This document shows, in pieces, positions 44,733 to 54,044 of a DNA stretch of 64,000 nucleotides. Where the stretch lies: NCBI GenBank assembly GCA_021324935.1, contig JAJPIE010000044.1, positions 62,001-126,000 on the forward strand. The letters run 5' to 3'. The stretch's first letter is position 1. Each line of letters starts with the position of its first letter. The stretch is from Acidobacteriota bacterium. GTDB lineage: Bacteria > Acidobacteriota > Terriglobia > Acidiferrales > UBA7541. The notes below the pieces were generated by a model that was given only the letters and a program-made list of their open reading frames with translations, was not told the DNA's origin and made no database searches. The position numbers and the translations under genes are program-made.

Positions 44733-45871
44733 TTTTCGTCCGAGGGGCGGGCATTCGCCAGAACTAGAAGAGCGGTATCCTCCGGCGTTGGCGGCCCGCA
44801 TAGAGATTGCGAGTGTTTCTCAACAGCAGCGGAAAAATCAAAGAGCGACTCGATCCGATCGGGCTGCCGACTCAGGTAGGACGGATTCGCGTCAATTTTC
44901 CAGCGCTTCCAGGGCTCCTGCAAAGAAGCCAGCGCTGCGGGAAGGGTGGCAGGGTTGCCGGAGGCCTTTGTGCAAGCCTCCAGGCGGGCAGAGGCGATGC
45001 GGAAGGCGTGCAAGGTGCGCTGAATCTTGTCGGCCTCGCGGAGGCTGCGATCGAAAGGATTCAAAGCGGCAGCGGCCTGGGTGACATCCAGGAGATACCG
45101 CACTTCCGGCCCAGCAGAATCCTCGCGGGCGGCGCGGCTCAGGTATGCTTCGGCGGAGCGATAATCTCCCGCGCGGAAAGAGGCTTTGCCGAAGCCGAAA
45201 AGAGCGGGGAAATACTTAGGGTCGAGCTGGATGGCGCGGCGGTACTGCTCGAGGGCGCGCGGGTAATCGCCGACCTGCGAAAAGAGATCGGCGACGCGGG
45301 TGTGAAGAGCAGGATCTTCGGGGAGATTTCCGGAGAGGATGATGAGCTGGGACTCGGCGTTGGAGGTATCCTTGCGCTGAAGATAGAAATGGATGAGTTC
45401 GAAAAGGGCCTCACGGCGGTGATCGGAGGCATTTTCCGCCCAATCGCCGAAAATGGCGCCATTGTAATAGCGCTCGGTTTCGGAAAATTCGCCGGAGCGG
45501 GCAGCAAGCCGCGCCAGATTGAGATTGACGATGCCGCTTTTGGGGTTGACCTGCCAGAGGGACTCGTAATAGTTCATGGCTTGCTTGGTGCGGCCGGCCT
45601 GGGTAAGAGCTTCGGCCAGGCTGAGGCGATAGGTCCAGTTTCGGGGATCGTAGAGGAGGGCGGTGCGAAAGCGCTCGACTGCAGTGTCCGGGCGGTCTTT
45701 CTGGAGTTCGGCGACGCCGTCGGCGTACCACTGCTGGCCTAGCTGGTTGCGGCGCCGGTCGTAAGCCCGGCTATAGGCGTGAGTGACGGTGGAAAAGACG
45801 ACGGCGATGAGGACAAGAATTACGACGAGAAGCGGTTCGCGGACGACAAAATCACGCCTGAGGACGTTCAT
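44729..45871 (-). CDS. Membrane-anchored TPR protein
   Basis: 380 residues with one N-terminal helix (VREPLLVVILVLIAVVFSTV) and about five to six TPR units (for example TAVERFRTALLYDPRNWTYR and ALEQYRRAIQLDPKYFPALF). The repeats probably face the periplasm. TPRs bind protein partners; the tight GTGA coupling with the CLC gene suggests it helps or regulates that channel, which is inference from layout. The ATG has GGCGGA upstream. A -10 box and a MarR-type palindrome lie 21-39 nt before the start. Confidence 0.82.
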   Translation of the reverse strand: MNVLRRDFVVREPLLVVILVLIAVVFSTVTHAYSRAYDRRRNQLGQQWYADGVAELQKDRPDTAVERFRTALLYDPRNWTYRLSLAEALTQAGRTKQAMNYYESLWQVNPKSGIVNLNLARLAARSGEFSETERYYNGAIFGDWAENASDHRREALFELIHFYLQRKDTSNAESQLIILSGNLPEDPALHTRVADLFSQVGDYPRALEQYRRAIQLDPKYFPALFGFGKASFRAGDYRSAEAYLSRAAREDSAGPEVRYLLDVTQAAAALNPFDRSLREADKIQRTLHAFRIASARLEACTKASGNPATLPAALASLQEPWKRWKIDANPSYLSRQPDRIESLFDFSAAVEKHSQSLCGPPTPEDTALLVLANARPSDEK

Positions 45872-45891
45872 TGGGATTCCGCCATAGGCCG

Positions 45892-45918
45892 ATTATATCG
45901 TATTACGACATTTTGCGA
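45892..45918 (-). promoter_or_regulatory. Promoter of the TPR-CLC operon with overlapping MarR-type operator
   Basis: On the minus strand, TATAAT (45897-45892) is a consensus -10; a weak -35 (TTCGCA) lies 16 nt upstream. The palindrome TGTCGTA-A-TACGATA (45910-45896) differs by one base from the marR operator and overlaps the -10 box, a position where a bound repressor would block polymerase. Confidence 0.65.
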
Positions 45919-45938
45919 AGGCCGCGCATCGGGCAGAG

Positions 45939-46697
45939 TTAGCGTTCCTTCCACTGTTGGAGACGCACGCCGGCGATGAGCTTACTGATTGCGCCTCGGT
46001 CAACTTTATCGGGAAGCGGCGAGATTGCTTGCGCCGCCAAAGCTTCCGGCTCCAATTGCGCACCGAGTTCCCGGATTTCCCGAGCAGAGTATTTTCCCCT
46101 TCGGATGTCAATCAATTCATTCTTGTTGGGCCTCGGGAGTGTAATCCGGCCTTCAACCATCAGTTCCTTTGCTTCACCGTAGAGGCGAATGACATGCATC
46201 GCGTATTTTGTATCGTAACCGTGGGCTTTTTCGAGTTCGGCGCGATGGAAGTTCTTCTGACCTTTCTGGCCGAGCAGGCGCTTCATTTGATCATCTGCAA
46301 AGCCGAGAAAGGGCTTTACGTGGCCTCTCGCAAGAGAGATTTCAGGTCGGGTTGCCACGCGTTTTCACGTTTCTGTCGTGAACTCCAAAGGAGCGAAGAG
46401 GAAACGGAGCGCTGCGGGGCTTCCCTTGGCAGGAAGTCCGGCCCATTTGAGCCGCGTGTAAAGTCAGATGTCAACGTCCGATGGACCATTGCCGCCGACC
46501 TCGCCACCAGTGGTGAAAACGGAGTGCTCTTCGCGGACACGCTCCAGGTTTTTGTTGGAAGGAGGGATGTACAGGCCGTACCAGTCCGTGTCGTCGGTGG
46601 CCCCGAGTTTTGCGCCGCGGGCTTGAGAACCACCGATGTAGGCCATCATCAGCTGGTTCTGATAGGCAAACCCATATCGAGCAAAGTCAGGATTCAT
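45939..46697 (-). pseudogene. RlaP-type nucleotidyltransferase, broken by two in-frame TGA codons
   Basis: Read through as one frame this gives about 252 residues with the order of the RlaP/PF10127 nucleotidyltransferase family. The active-site motif is IGGSQARGAKLGATDDTDWY (GSxARG ... DDxD), then PSDVDI, TGA (46466-46464), LYTRLKWAGLPAKGSPAALR, TGA (46367-46365), KRVATRPEISLARGHVKPFL, then KYAMHVIRLYGEAKELMVEG and TLPRPNKNELIDIRRGKYS. No frameshift is needed; only the two TGAs interrupt it. The sequence on both sides is well conserved, so decay is recent, or the stops are sequencing errors or are read through. The probable start is the ATG at 46697; a TTG at 46772 is also in frame. Confidence 0.72.
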
Positions 46698-46842
46698 CCA
46701 ATAATTCTCGCATCCGTCCGCGGTCTGACGATGGGAAGCGTCAGCGTCGCACCTTAGCACGAGCTGGTTCAAACGGACCGCGTTACATAGGAGTGGGAAG
46801 AGAACAAGAGGCTAAAACAGCGCTGATAGATGAGTTACCGGG

Positions 46843-48726
46843 CTAGAAGGCGTCGCCACCGCCGCCGCCGAAGCCGCCTCCCTCGAAGCCGCCTCCCCCA
46901 CCACCGTCGCTGCCGAAGGCCGAGCCTTGGGCGCTGCGGGGCGCGGAGGTCATGGCCGTGCTGGCGAGGGAGGACATGGAGTTGAGATCGTTGGTGAACA
47001 TGTAAGGATAGAAATTAGGACCGTAGCTGCCTCCTTGATACCACTGGGGTGGCTGCGTGAAGATGCCCTGGAAGGCTTTGCTCCAGTTTTTCTCAACGCC
47101 CAAGGCCATGGCGAAGGGAAGGAATTTTTCGAACATTTCGGGCGTCTTGATCATGCGATTGAAGCGGTCTGACTCGACGTGCGCGAGGAAATCCTCGAAG
47201 CCAAGGACGCCTTCGAGGGCGCGTGCGCCGGTTTGCGTGCGCGCAGGCATGAACCAGCCGAAGCCGCAGATGATGGCGCCGGAGAGTATGCCCGAAGCGA
47301 TAAAAGGCAGGGGCGCCATGCCGAAGTGCTGCGAGAGCCAGACGCCGCCGGCGATACCGATGACGCCGATGACGAAGCCGAAGCCGATATAGGCGGCGCG
47401 GACAGTGTCCGGGCGATGGGTATAGTAACCGTTGCCAAGGAGCGAGCCGAAGATCTGATTCTTGATGTCGGGAATATTTGTGTAGAAGGTGTTGTGGAGA
47501 TCGTCGAGGGTGACGGTATCGCCCACATTGCCCATGGCAAAGAGGCCGCCCATCAAAGACTTTTCGTGGGGCTTGAGGGAGTTCCATTCGCTGGCAGGCT
47601 TTTTCAAATGAAACGCGTAGGTTTTGGAGTGAGTTAGGCCGAGAAGATGGTCTTTCTGTTTTTCCTCGATGACGAGGTAGCCGCGGACAGCGAGGTCGAC
47701 GATGGAGGCGGTGATGTCGCGCATGTCGACGGAATTGTCGACCAGAGTGCCGACTTCTCCGGGAGTGAGCTTATCGGGCGGCTCGTATTGGGGGGCGATG
47801 GGGCGAAGGCGAGGATCGCGGCCGCGGGTCCACCACCACCAGAACATGAGGAGGAACGTGGCGATGGGGATGAAGAAGGGCCAGTTGCTGCGGAGATAGA
47901 GGAAGAAGCGGGAGAGCGCCGTGGGTTCGCGGACGGCGCCCTTGTCGAAGGCAACGGCAAGGGTGAGCCCCTCATGCATGGGCAGCGGCTGATTGGTATG
48001 GACGTCGACACCGGTGCCGGCGATTTCGACGGCAGCTTCGTTGCCGGTGGAGCGGTAGGCGCCCGTGAAGGCCTTGGCGCGAAGATTGGAAGCGGCTTCG
48101 GGGAAGACGACATGGGCGCTGGCCGACTCGATAGGGATGGCCCATTCGTCGCCGGTGACGTTCCAATAGAATTCGTCGTGATCGTCGAAGAATTTCAGCG
48201 CGTCGCTGACGGTGTAGTGAATGGAGATGGTGCGCGTGGAATTGTCGGCGTTGGGGATGTAGATCTTGAGATTGAGGTAGTGGCGTTCGCGCGAGGTTTC
48301 GTAGCGGAGCCTGGCGCCGGACTCGTCGGTGACTTCGCGAACGTCGAGGAATAAGGAATAGTTGAGGCCGCGGGGGCCGGAGTATTCGACGGGGATGAAG
48401 CGGTTGATGCCGTGCCAGGGGCCGCCCACGAATTCCATGGTGATGTTTTCGGTGACATCGACGGTGCCGTTGGGAAGGACGACGATTTCGGCGTGGAATT
48501 TTTTGAGATGGCGGTCTCGGGCGGAGGCTGGGGAAAGGCAGGAGAAGAAGACGAAGAGAAAAGCGAGGAGAGGCAGACTTGGCAAACGCAGTGGAAAGCG
48601 AGTGGAGCGACTCAAGTTGAGATCCTTCGTGTCGCTCCGGACGGCATGCTTCGTATTTTTCCGCAGCAGGTGAAAAAACGCCTGCCTCAGAAGGCGATCG
48701 CTACAGCGGATCGAGCGCGGCTCCAT
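46843..48726 (-). CDS. DUF2207 membrane protein with Gly-rich tail
   Basis: Up to 627 residues. A signal peptide or first helix (LPLLAFLFVFFSCLSPASA) is followed by the periplasmic DUF2207 beta domain (FHAEIVVLPNGTVDVTENIT, WNVTGDEWAIPI). One helix follows at about 288-305 (WPFFIPIATFLLMFWWWW), then a cytoplasmic winged-helix-like part (TPGEVGTLVDNSVDMRDITA). Two more helices lie near 445-495. The C-terminus is Gly-rich (FGSDGGGGGGFEGGGFGGGG). The role is unknown; DUF2207 proteins are nearly always next to LemA, as here. The start is uncertain: ATG 48726 has no ribosome-binding site, while TTG 48615, with AAGGA upstream, places the signal peptide normally. Confidence 0.88.
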   Translation of the reverse strand: MEPRSIRCSDRLLRQAFFHLLRKNTKHAVRSDTKDLNLSRSTRFPLRLPSLPLLAFLFVFFSCLSPASARDRHLKKFHAEIVVLPNGTVDVTENITMEFVGGPWHGINRFIPVEYSGPRGLNYSLFLDVREVTDESGARLRYETSRERHYLNLKIYIPNADNSTRTISIHYTVSDALKFFDDHDEFYWNVTGDEWAIPIESASAHVVFPEAASNLRAKAFTGAYRSTGNEAAVEIAGTGVDVHTNQPLPMHEGLTLAVAFDKGAVREPTALSRFFLYLRSNWPFFIPIATFLLMFWWWWTRGRDPRLRPIAPQYEPPDKLTPGEVGTLVDNSVDMRDITASIVDLAVRGYLVIEEKQKDHLLGLTHSKTYAFHLKKPASEWNSLKPHEKSLMGGLFAMGNVGDTVTLDDLHNTFYTNIPDIKNQIFGSLLGNGYYTHRPDTVRAAYIGFGFVIGVIGIAGGVWLSQHFGMAPLPFIASGILSGAIICGFGWFMPARTQTGARALEGVLGFEDFLAHVESDRFNRMIKTPEMFEKFLPFAMALGVEKNWSKAFQGIFTQPPQWYQGGSYGPNFYPYMFTNDLNSMSSLASTAMTSAPRSAQGSAFGSDGGGGGGFEGGGFGGGGGDAF

Positions 48727-48742
48727 AAATGCGAGAAGCGGC

Positions 48743-49318
48743 CTACGCCGTGGGCGCGCCGGGAGCCCCGAAGCTGACCTTAGGAGCTTCGCGCTCTGCG
48801 GGGGAGGAGACTTCGAAAAATTCGCGCTGCTTGAAGCCCAGCATGTTGGCGAAGATGTTGGTGGGGAATTGCAGGATTTTGGTGTTCAGGTCGCGGACAA
48901 CGGCGTTGTAGTAACGGCGGGCGTTTTGCACGGTGTCTTCGATCTGGGTGAGCGAGTTCTGCAGCGAGGTGAAGCTTTCGATGGCGCGGAGTTGGGGATA
49001 GGCTTCGGAAAGGGCAAAGAGGCTTTTCAGTGCGCCGGAGAGCATGTTCTCGGCAGCGGCCTTGTCGGCGGGGCCGGTGGCCGTCATGGCGCGATTGCGG
49101 GCGTTAATGACGGCTTCGAGCGTGTCCTTTTCGTGGCTGGCGTAGCCTTTGACGGTTTCGACGAGGTTGGGGATGAGGTCGTAGCGACGCTTAAGCTGAA
49201 CATCGATATCGGCCCAGGCGTTATCGCACTGGACTTTCAGGCGAACGAGGGAGTTGTACATGCCGATGACGAAGATCACCAGCAGGACGAGGACGACCAG
49301 AACGATTATGCCAACCAT
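48743..49318 (-). CDS. lemA: LemA family protein
   Basis: 191 residues: one N-terminal helix (GIIVLVVLVLLVIFVIGMY), then the helical LemA domain marked by QCDNAWADIDVQLKRRYDLI, PNLVETVKGYA and ARRYYNAVVRDLNTKI, with the closing FPTNIFANMLGF. LemA proteins are membrane-anchored, with a long helical bundle; the biochemical role is not settled. It is upstream of and 16 bp from the longest possible DUF2207 start, so the two form an operon. The ATG has TGAGGTT about 5 nt upstream. Confidence 0.95.
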   Translation of the reverse strand: MVGIIVLVVLVLLVIFVIGMYNSLVRLKVQCDNAWADIDVQLKRRYDLIPNLVETVKGYASHEKDTLEAVINARNRAMTATGPADKAAAENMLSGALKSLFALSEAYPQLRAIESFTSLQNSLTQIEDTVQNARRYYNAVVRDLNTKILQFPTNIFANMLGFKQREFFEVSSPAEREAPKVSFGAPGAPTA

Positions 49319-49545
49319 CGGCCAACCTCACGAGGGCTTGGATTTGAAACACGCAGTGGATTCACTATACGGAGAGGAGGGCGCGGAGTAAAGAACTGCG
49401 TAGATAGGTAGTTCTTCTCCAATGTACTCGGCAACAGGATTATCGATGTCAAAGTGGTAAGACAAGAGAAGTATCCAGCATCGTGAGGCAAGTGCCAGTA
49501 GGCGGGAGGCGAGGGACGGGGATACCTGCATGGGCCATCGAATAC

Positions 49546-51117
49546 CTAGTTTGCCTCGGAAGTTGGAGGGTGTTTCCTGGCGGGGGCACGGAGGGCGGCG
49601 GCTTTGGCAAAGGCTTGTTTGGCTTCGTCCTCCTTGCCGGCCTTTTGGAGAGAGATGCCAAGGTTGGTAAGCAAGTCGGGATCCTGGGGTGACAATTGGG
49701 AAGCCCGGGAGAATGCGGCAGCGGCTTCGAAATAGCGGTGCAGGGTGAAGAACGCGGCGGCGAGGTTTGCCTGCGCCTTGAGATTTTTGGGATCGGATTG
49801 CAGCACTCGCTGAAAGATGGGGACCGCGTCAGCGGAATGGCTGAGAGCCATCAACGCGATGGCATGGTTGGCGGTGGCGTCCAGATAATCGGGTTTCAAG
49901 GCGAGGCTGCGGGAAAAGTATAAGTCGGCGGACTTTGGATCCTTGCGGGCAAGGGCGAAGAGGCCGGCAGAGTTGAGGAGTTCGGGACTATCCGGATGCG
50001 CGGCGAGGGCGGAGTTCAAGGCTGGTTCGGCTTCGCTGAGTTTTCCTTCTTCGAGAAGGAGATTGCTGTGGAGCGCGAGGGCCAGAGGATAGTCGGGCGT
50101 TGCGGTGAGAGCGTTTTGGAGGAAGGCGAGAGCTTCCTCGCGGTGCCCTTCGAGGGAGAGAGCGACCGCGATGGCGTAGAAGGATTCGGCGTCGAACTTA
50201 CCGGAGCGGCGGGCGGACTGAAGATAAGGGTAGGCCTCCGTGGTGTTTCCGGACTGAATCAGAAGCGAGCCAAGGGCGAGATTAATGTCGGCGTCGCCTG
50301 GAGAAAGGGCATAGGCTTTCTTGAGATTGGCGAGGGCGTCGGAGAGCTTGTTTTGTTTGCGTTGAGCCTCAGCGAGGTTGTAGAGGACGCTGCTGTTATC
50401 CGGCCGGGCGGCAAGACTGGCTTGAAATTGACGTTCGGCATCGGCGGGCTTGTCCGCGGCCAAAAGGGCATTTCCAAGACCAGCCAGCAAGTCCGGATCA
50501 CGGGGATGCTCCGTGACGCCGTTTTGGAGGATGGTGAGAGCCTCTTCGAGTTGCCCTTTTTTCTGGAGGGCCGCGCCGAGATTCTGGGCAGCGGCCGCGG
50601 ATTTGGGAGAAAGTGCCAGGGCCTTCCGGTAATTTTCGATGGCGGGATCCAATTGTCCGCGCGTCTCAAGGACGACGCCTTTGGTGATATAGGCGGGGGT
50701 GAAATCCGGGAGGGTGCGGATGGCGCCGTCGGCGCAGCGCTCGGCATCATCGAGCTTGTTCAGAACCATGTAAACGGAGGAAAGATTCGCCAAGGTAACC
50801 GCGAGCAACTGGCGATAACCGGGGTTTTTCTGGAGAAAGGGAGTGGCTTTTTCGTAGTTTTCGACCGCTTCGGGGTAAGCGCCTTTGTTTGTGAGGGCGT
50901 CGCCGATACAAGTGAGAAGGGTAGGCTGGTCGGGCCATTTCTGTAGGGCCTGGCGGCAAAGGGCGACGGCCTCGTGGTAATTGCCTTGGCCGGAAAGGCG
51001 CGCCGCTTCGTAGGTGACATCGGCGACGGCGGGAGGCGGGCCCATTTGGGCCGAGGAAACAGGAGCATACACCAGAAGCGCAGAGAGAGTCAGGGTGGAA
51101 AGAAGTAATCGGCTCAT
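49546..51117 (-). CDS. Secreted TPR-repeat protein
   Basis: 523 residues: a signal peptide (LLLSTLTLSALLVYAPVSSA), then about 13-14 TPR units almost to the end (for example AIENYRKALALSPKSAAAAQ and EEALTILQNGVTEHPRDPDL). There is no catalytic domain. It probably acts as a periplasmic scaffold or binding protein. It lies alone, divergent from the YifB gene. Confidence 0.87.
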   Translation of the reverse strand: MSRLLLSTLTLSALLVYAPVSSAQMGPPPAVADVTYEAARLSGQGNYHEAVALCRQALQKWPDQPTLLTCIGDALTNKGAYPEAVENYEKATPFLQKNPGYRQLLAVTLANLSSVYMVLNKLDDAERCADGAIRTLPDFTPAYITKGVVLETRGQLDPAIENYRKALALSPKSAAAAQNLGAALQKKGQLEEALTILQNGVTEHPRDPDLLAGLGNALLAADKPADAERQFQASLAARPDNSSVLYNLAEAQRKQNKLSDALANLKKAYALSPGDADINLALGSLLIQSGNTTEAYPYLQSARRSGKFDAESFYAIAVALSLEGHREEALAFLQNALTATPDYPLALALHSNLLLEEGKLSEAEPALNSALAAHPDSPELLNSAGLFALARKDPKSADLYFSRSLALKPDYLDATANHAIALMALSHSADAVPIFQRVLQSDPKNLKAQANLAAAFFTLHRYFEAAAAFSRASQLSPQDPDLLTNLGISLQKAGKEDEAKQAFAKAAALRAPARKHPPTSEAN

Positions 51118-51243
51118 CGGTTCGGATGTTTCGGTTGGGAGGATAGCATACAGTGTACGTTGTCAGTTTGGCGTCAGTTACTTCTAGGATTATTGACTGA
51201 AGTGTTCTACTCTTAGGCGGGCTGTTCGCAGGTCCTGGGCCAC

Positions 51244-52785
51244 ATGCTTTTCAAAACATTGAGCGCTTCAGTTTATGGGATCGATGCACACCTGGTGCAG
51301 GTGGAAGTAGACGTGGGTGTGGGCCGAATGCAGGACTTCAACGTGGTGGGGCTGCCGGATAACGCGGTGAAAGAGAGCCGGCAGCGCGTGCAATCGGCAA
51401 TGAAGAATTGCGGGTTTGAGTTTCCCTATGGTCAGGGAGTGACGATCAATCTGGCGCCGGCGGATTTGCGGAAAGAGGGCTCGGCGTTCGATTTGCCCAT
51501 GGCGCTGGGGCTGGCGGGCTGCCAGGGGCAGTTTTTCGGAAAAGCGCTGGACCGGATGATGTTTTTGGGAGAGTTGTCGCTGGACGGGAGCGTGCGGCCG
51601 GTGCGAGGGGCCTTGTCGGCGGCGATTGCAGCACGGGACAACGGGATCAAAGCGGTGGCGGTGCCGGAGACGAACGCGAAAGAAGCGGCGGTGGTGGAGG
51701 GGATCGAGGTTTACGGGCTGAAGTCGCTGCCGCAAGCGGTGGATTTAGTGAACTCGCCGGAGTCGTTCGAACGGGTGAAGGTGGACGCGCAGCAGATGCT
51801 GCGGGAGTCGGCGCAGTACGGTGTGGATCTGCGGGACGTGCATGGGCAGCAGGCCGCAAAGCGGGCGCTGGAAGTGGCTTGCGCGGGCGGACACAACATT
51901 TTGTTCATCGGACCGCCGGGAGCGGGGAAAACGATGCTGGCGAAGCGGATCCCGACGATTCTGCCGGCGATGTCGCTGGAAGAAGCCATCGAAACGACGC
52001 GAATTCACAGCGTGGCGGGGATTCTGGAGAATGCGCAAGGGTTGCTGGGGACGCGGCCTTTCCGTTCGCCACACCATACGATCAGCGATGCGGGATTGAT
52101 TGGAGGAGGAGCAGTGCCGCGGCCGGGCGAGGTGTCGCTGGGGCACAACGGAGTGCTGTTTCTGGACGAGTTGCCGGAGTTTCAGCGGAATGTGCTGGAA
52201 GTGATGCGGCAGCCGCTGGAGGATGGCGGCGTAACGATCTCGCGGGCGGCGATATCCGTGACATTTCCTTCGCGGTTCATGCTGGCGGCGGCGATGAATC
52301 CGTGCCCGTGCGGGTATTTTGGCGACCCAGCGCACGATTGCCATTGCACGCCGCCGATGATTCAGCGGTATGTGTCGAAGATTTCGGGGCCGCTGCTGGA
52401 CCGAATCGATATTCATATTGAGGTGCCGGCGGTGAAATACAAAGAGTTGCGGGCGCCCTCGGCGGCGGAGGATTCGGCGGCGGTCAGGGGGCGGGTGATC
52501 GCGGCGAGGGAGAAGCAGTTAGCGCGATTCCGGGGCGAGAAGACGACATATTGCAACGCGCAGATGGCGCCGAAGATGATCCGGAAGCATTGCGCGATCA
52601 ACGCAGAGGGGGAGAAGTTGCTGGAGGGCGCGGTGACGCGGCTGGGATTATCGGCGCGGGCGCACGACCGGATACTTAAGGTGGCGCGGACGATTGCGGA
52701 TCTGGATGAAGCGGAAAATATCCAGGGGAAGCATTTAAGCGAAGCGATCCAATACCGGACGCTGGACCGGGATTATTGGGCGTAG
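51244..52785 (+). CDS. comM: YifB/ComM-family Mg-chelatase-like AAA+ ATPase
   Basis: 513 residues. The N-terminal ChlI-type domain has [20 protein letters not shown] and [20 protein letters not shown]. The AAA+ core follows with Walker [14 protein letters not shown] (about residue 224) and Walker [11 protein letters not shown]; the C-terminal Mg_chelatase_C part includes [11 protein letters not shown] and [20 protein letters not shown]. In naturally competent bacteria ComM is a hexameric helicase that promotes branch migration during recombination of incoming DNA; whether it does so here is unknown. The length fits the family exactly. Confidence 0.95.
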   Translation: MLFKTLSASVYGIDAHLVQVEVDVGVGRMQDFNVVGLPDNAVKESRQRVQSAMKNCGFEFPYGQGVTINLAPADLRKEGSAFDLPMALGLAGCQGQFFGKALDRMMFLGELSLDGSVRPVRGALSAAIAARDNGIKAVAVPETNAKEAAVVEGIEVYGLKSLPQAVDLVNSPESFERVKVDAQQMLRESAQYGVDLRDVHGQQAAKRALEVACAGGHNILFIGPPGAGKTMLAKRIPTILPAMSLEEAIETTRIHSVAGILENAQGLLGTRPFRSPHHTISDAGLIGGGAVPRPGEVSLGHNGVLFLDELPEFQRNVLEVMRQPLEDGGVTISRAAISVTFPSRFMLAAAMNPCPCGYFGDPAHDCHCTPPMIQRYVSKISGPLLDRIDIHIEVPAVKYKELRAPSAAEDSAAVRGRVIAAREKQLARFRGEKTTYCNAQMAPKMIRKHCAINAEGEKLLEGAVTRLGLSARAHDRILKVARTIADLDEAENIQGKHLSEAIQYRTLDRDYWA

Positions 52786-52848
52786 AAACGCAATGGCGAA
52801 TGGCGAGGGCCGTGGAAGAGCAGGCGAAAGCGGTAAGGTGAGAATCAT

Positions 52849-52930
52849 GCCGGGAGCCCTCTGCTTCCCCGTCCGACGCGTCAAAGGCGGCGCGAAGACA
52901 AGGAACGGACGGCTCTGGTCGGGACGGCAG
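52849..52930. repeat. Dispersed intergenic repeat, copy 11 (diverged)
   Basis: CGGGAGCCCTCTGCTTCCCC head, the imperfect dyad CCGACGCGTCAAAGGCGGCG, then GGCTCTGGTCGGGACGGCAG as the family end. Confidence 0.5.
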
Positions 52931-53048
52931 CAATGGCGGGCCCGCTGGTGATTGCCTAGGGAATCGGCTCCATTGACTTATGTTCGGGCGCTGTGTTACG
53001 GATAGAAACGCCTTTTTTGAGGGAAAAGCCCGGAAACACCGACCCGGA

Positions 53049-53543
53049 ATGGCGCCAGAGACAAAGCACCTGGAAGTTACGCTGGACACCCACGTCGAGA
53101 GCGTGAATCTCGCGGAAGAGATGTGCGTGCGCGTGGCGGAGGCGGCAGGATTCAATGAAGACGAGTGTTACCGCATCGGAATGTCGGTGCGGGAAGGCGT
53201 GATCAACGCATTTCACTACGGGAATCAGGAAAAACCGGAGAAGAAGATCCACCTGGCGATTGAGCTGACGGGCGAGCGGATGGTGATTCGCGTGATGGAC
53301 GAAGGGAAAGGCTTCCGGCTGAACGACGTGCCGGACCCGCTGGCGGAGGAAAACCTGCTGAGCACTTCAGGACGCGGCATTTTCCTGATGAAAGCGTTTA
53401 TGGATGAGTTTGACGTGCTTCCGGGACGTACGGGCGGGGCGGAGCTGGTGATGGCCAAGCGGCTGCCACTGCTGGGAAGCACTTCCAACAACGGAAACGG
53501 CAACACGGGCAGTTCGGACGCGGCGCCGCACCAGGAAGCGTAG
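53049..53543 (+). CDS. RsbW-like serine kinase/anti-sigma factor (HATPase_c_2)
   Basis: About 164 residues with the GHKL ATPase fold of anti-sigma kinases: MSVREGVINAFHYGN (N box), VMDEGKGF (G1) and STSGRGIFLMKAFMDEFDV (G2, lid). These proteins bind a sigma factor and phosphorylate an RsbV-type antagonist, and such an antagonist follows 7 bp downstream. The ATG at 53049 gives a normal N-terminus; the frame is open to 52980. No sigma factor or PP2C phosphatase is adjacent. The C-terminus has a Ser/Asn/Gly-rich tail. Confidence 0.9.
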   Translation: MAPETKHLEVTLDTHVESVNLAEEMCVRVAEAAGFNEDECYRIGMSVREGVINAFHYGNQEKPEKKIHLAIELTGERMVIRVMDEGKGFRLNDVPDPLAEENLLSTSGRGIFLMKAFMDEFDVLPGRTGGAELVMAKRLPLLGSTSNNGNGNTGSSDAAPHQEA

Positions 53544-53550
53544 GAACGAG

Positions 53551-53898
53551 ATGGCTTCTCTATTCGCCACTACCCGGGAACTTGGCGGCATTGCGATTGT
53601 GGATCTGAGCGGCCGGATTTCCCTGGGAGACGGCAGCGCGCTGCTGCGGAAGACTGTCCGGGACCTGCTGGACGAGGGGCGGACGAAGATTATCCTGAAC
53701 CTGGGCGACGTTAATTACATCGACAGCTCGGGGATCGGGGAACTGGTGAGCGGGTTCACAGCGGTGCGGAACCGTGGCGGCGAATTGAAGCTACTGAATC
53801 TCACCAAAAAGGTGAACGACTTGCTGCAGCTCACGAAGCTGTTTACGGTGTTTGAGGTGCATAACGACGAATCGGGAGCGGTTCGCAGCTTTAGATAA
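53551..53898 (+). CDS. RsbV-like anti-sigma factor antagonist (STAS domain)
   Basis: A 115-residue STAS domain: IAIVDLSGRISLGDGSALLR, IILNLGDVNYIDSSGIGEL (the phospho-acceptor is one of Ser59/Ser60) and the closing LLQLTKLFTVFEVH. It competes with the sigma factor for the upstream kinase in a partner switch. The ATG follows AGGAACGAG, 7 bp after the kinase stop, so this is a two-gene operon. Confidence 0.95.
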   Translation: MASLFATTRELGGIAIVDLSGRISLGDGSALLRKTVRDLLDEGRTKIILNLGDVNYIDSSGIGELVSGFTAVRNRGGELKLLNLTKKVNDLLQLTKLFTVFEVHNDESGAVRSFR

Positions 53899-54044
53899 AG
53901 TTGCAGCAAGCCGCTAGCTCCCCGCGACGGCCCAATGGGCGAATTTTCCCTGCCTGAATTTGCAGCGTTTGCCGAAATTTGCGCAATTCAGGCGGCGCCC
54001 AGTGCCCGCTCTTCCTCACCAGCGGAAGTGATCTGGCTCCATTC

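Noticed and set aside
17140..46697. General reassignment of TGA to an amino acid in this genome
   Set aside because: Many intact genes here end in TGA (for example the LuxR-facing and mutM-area genes) and use TGG for Trp; the four in-frame TGAs are confined to two genes.
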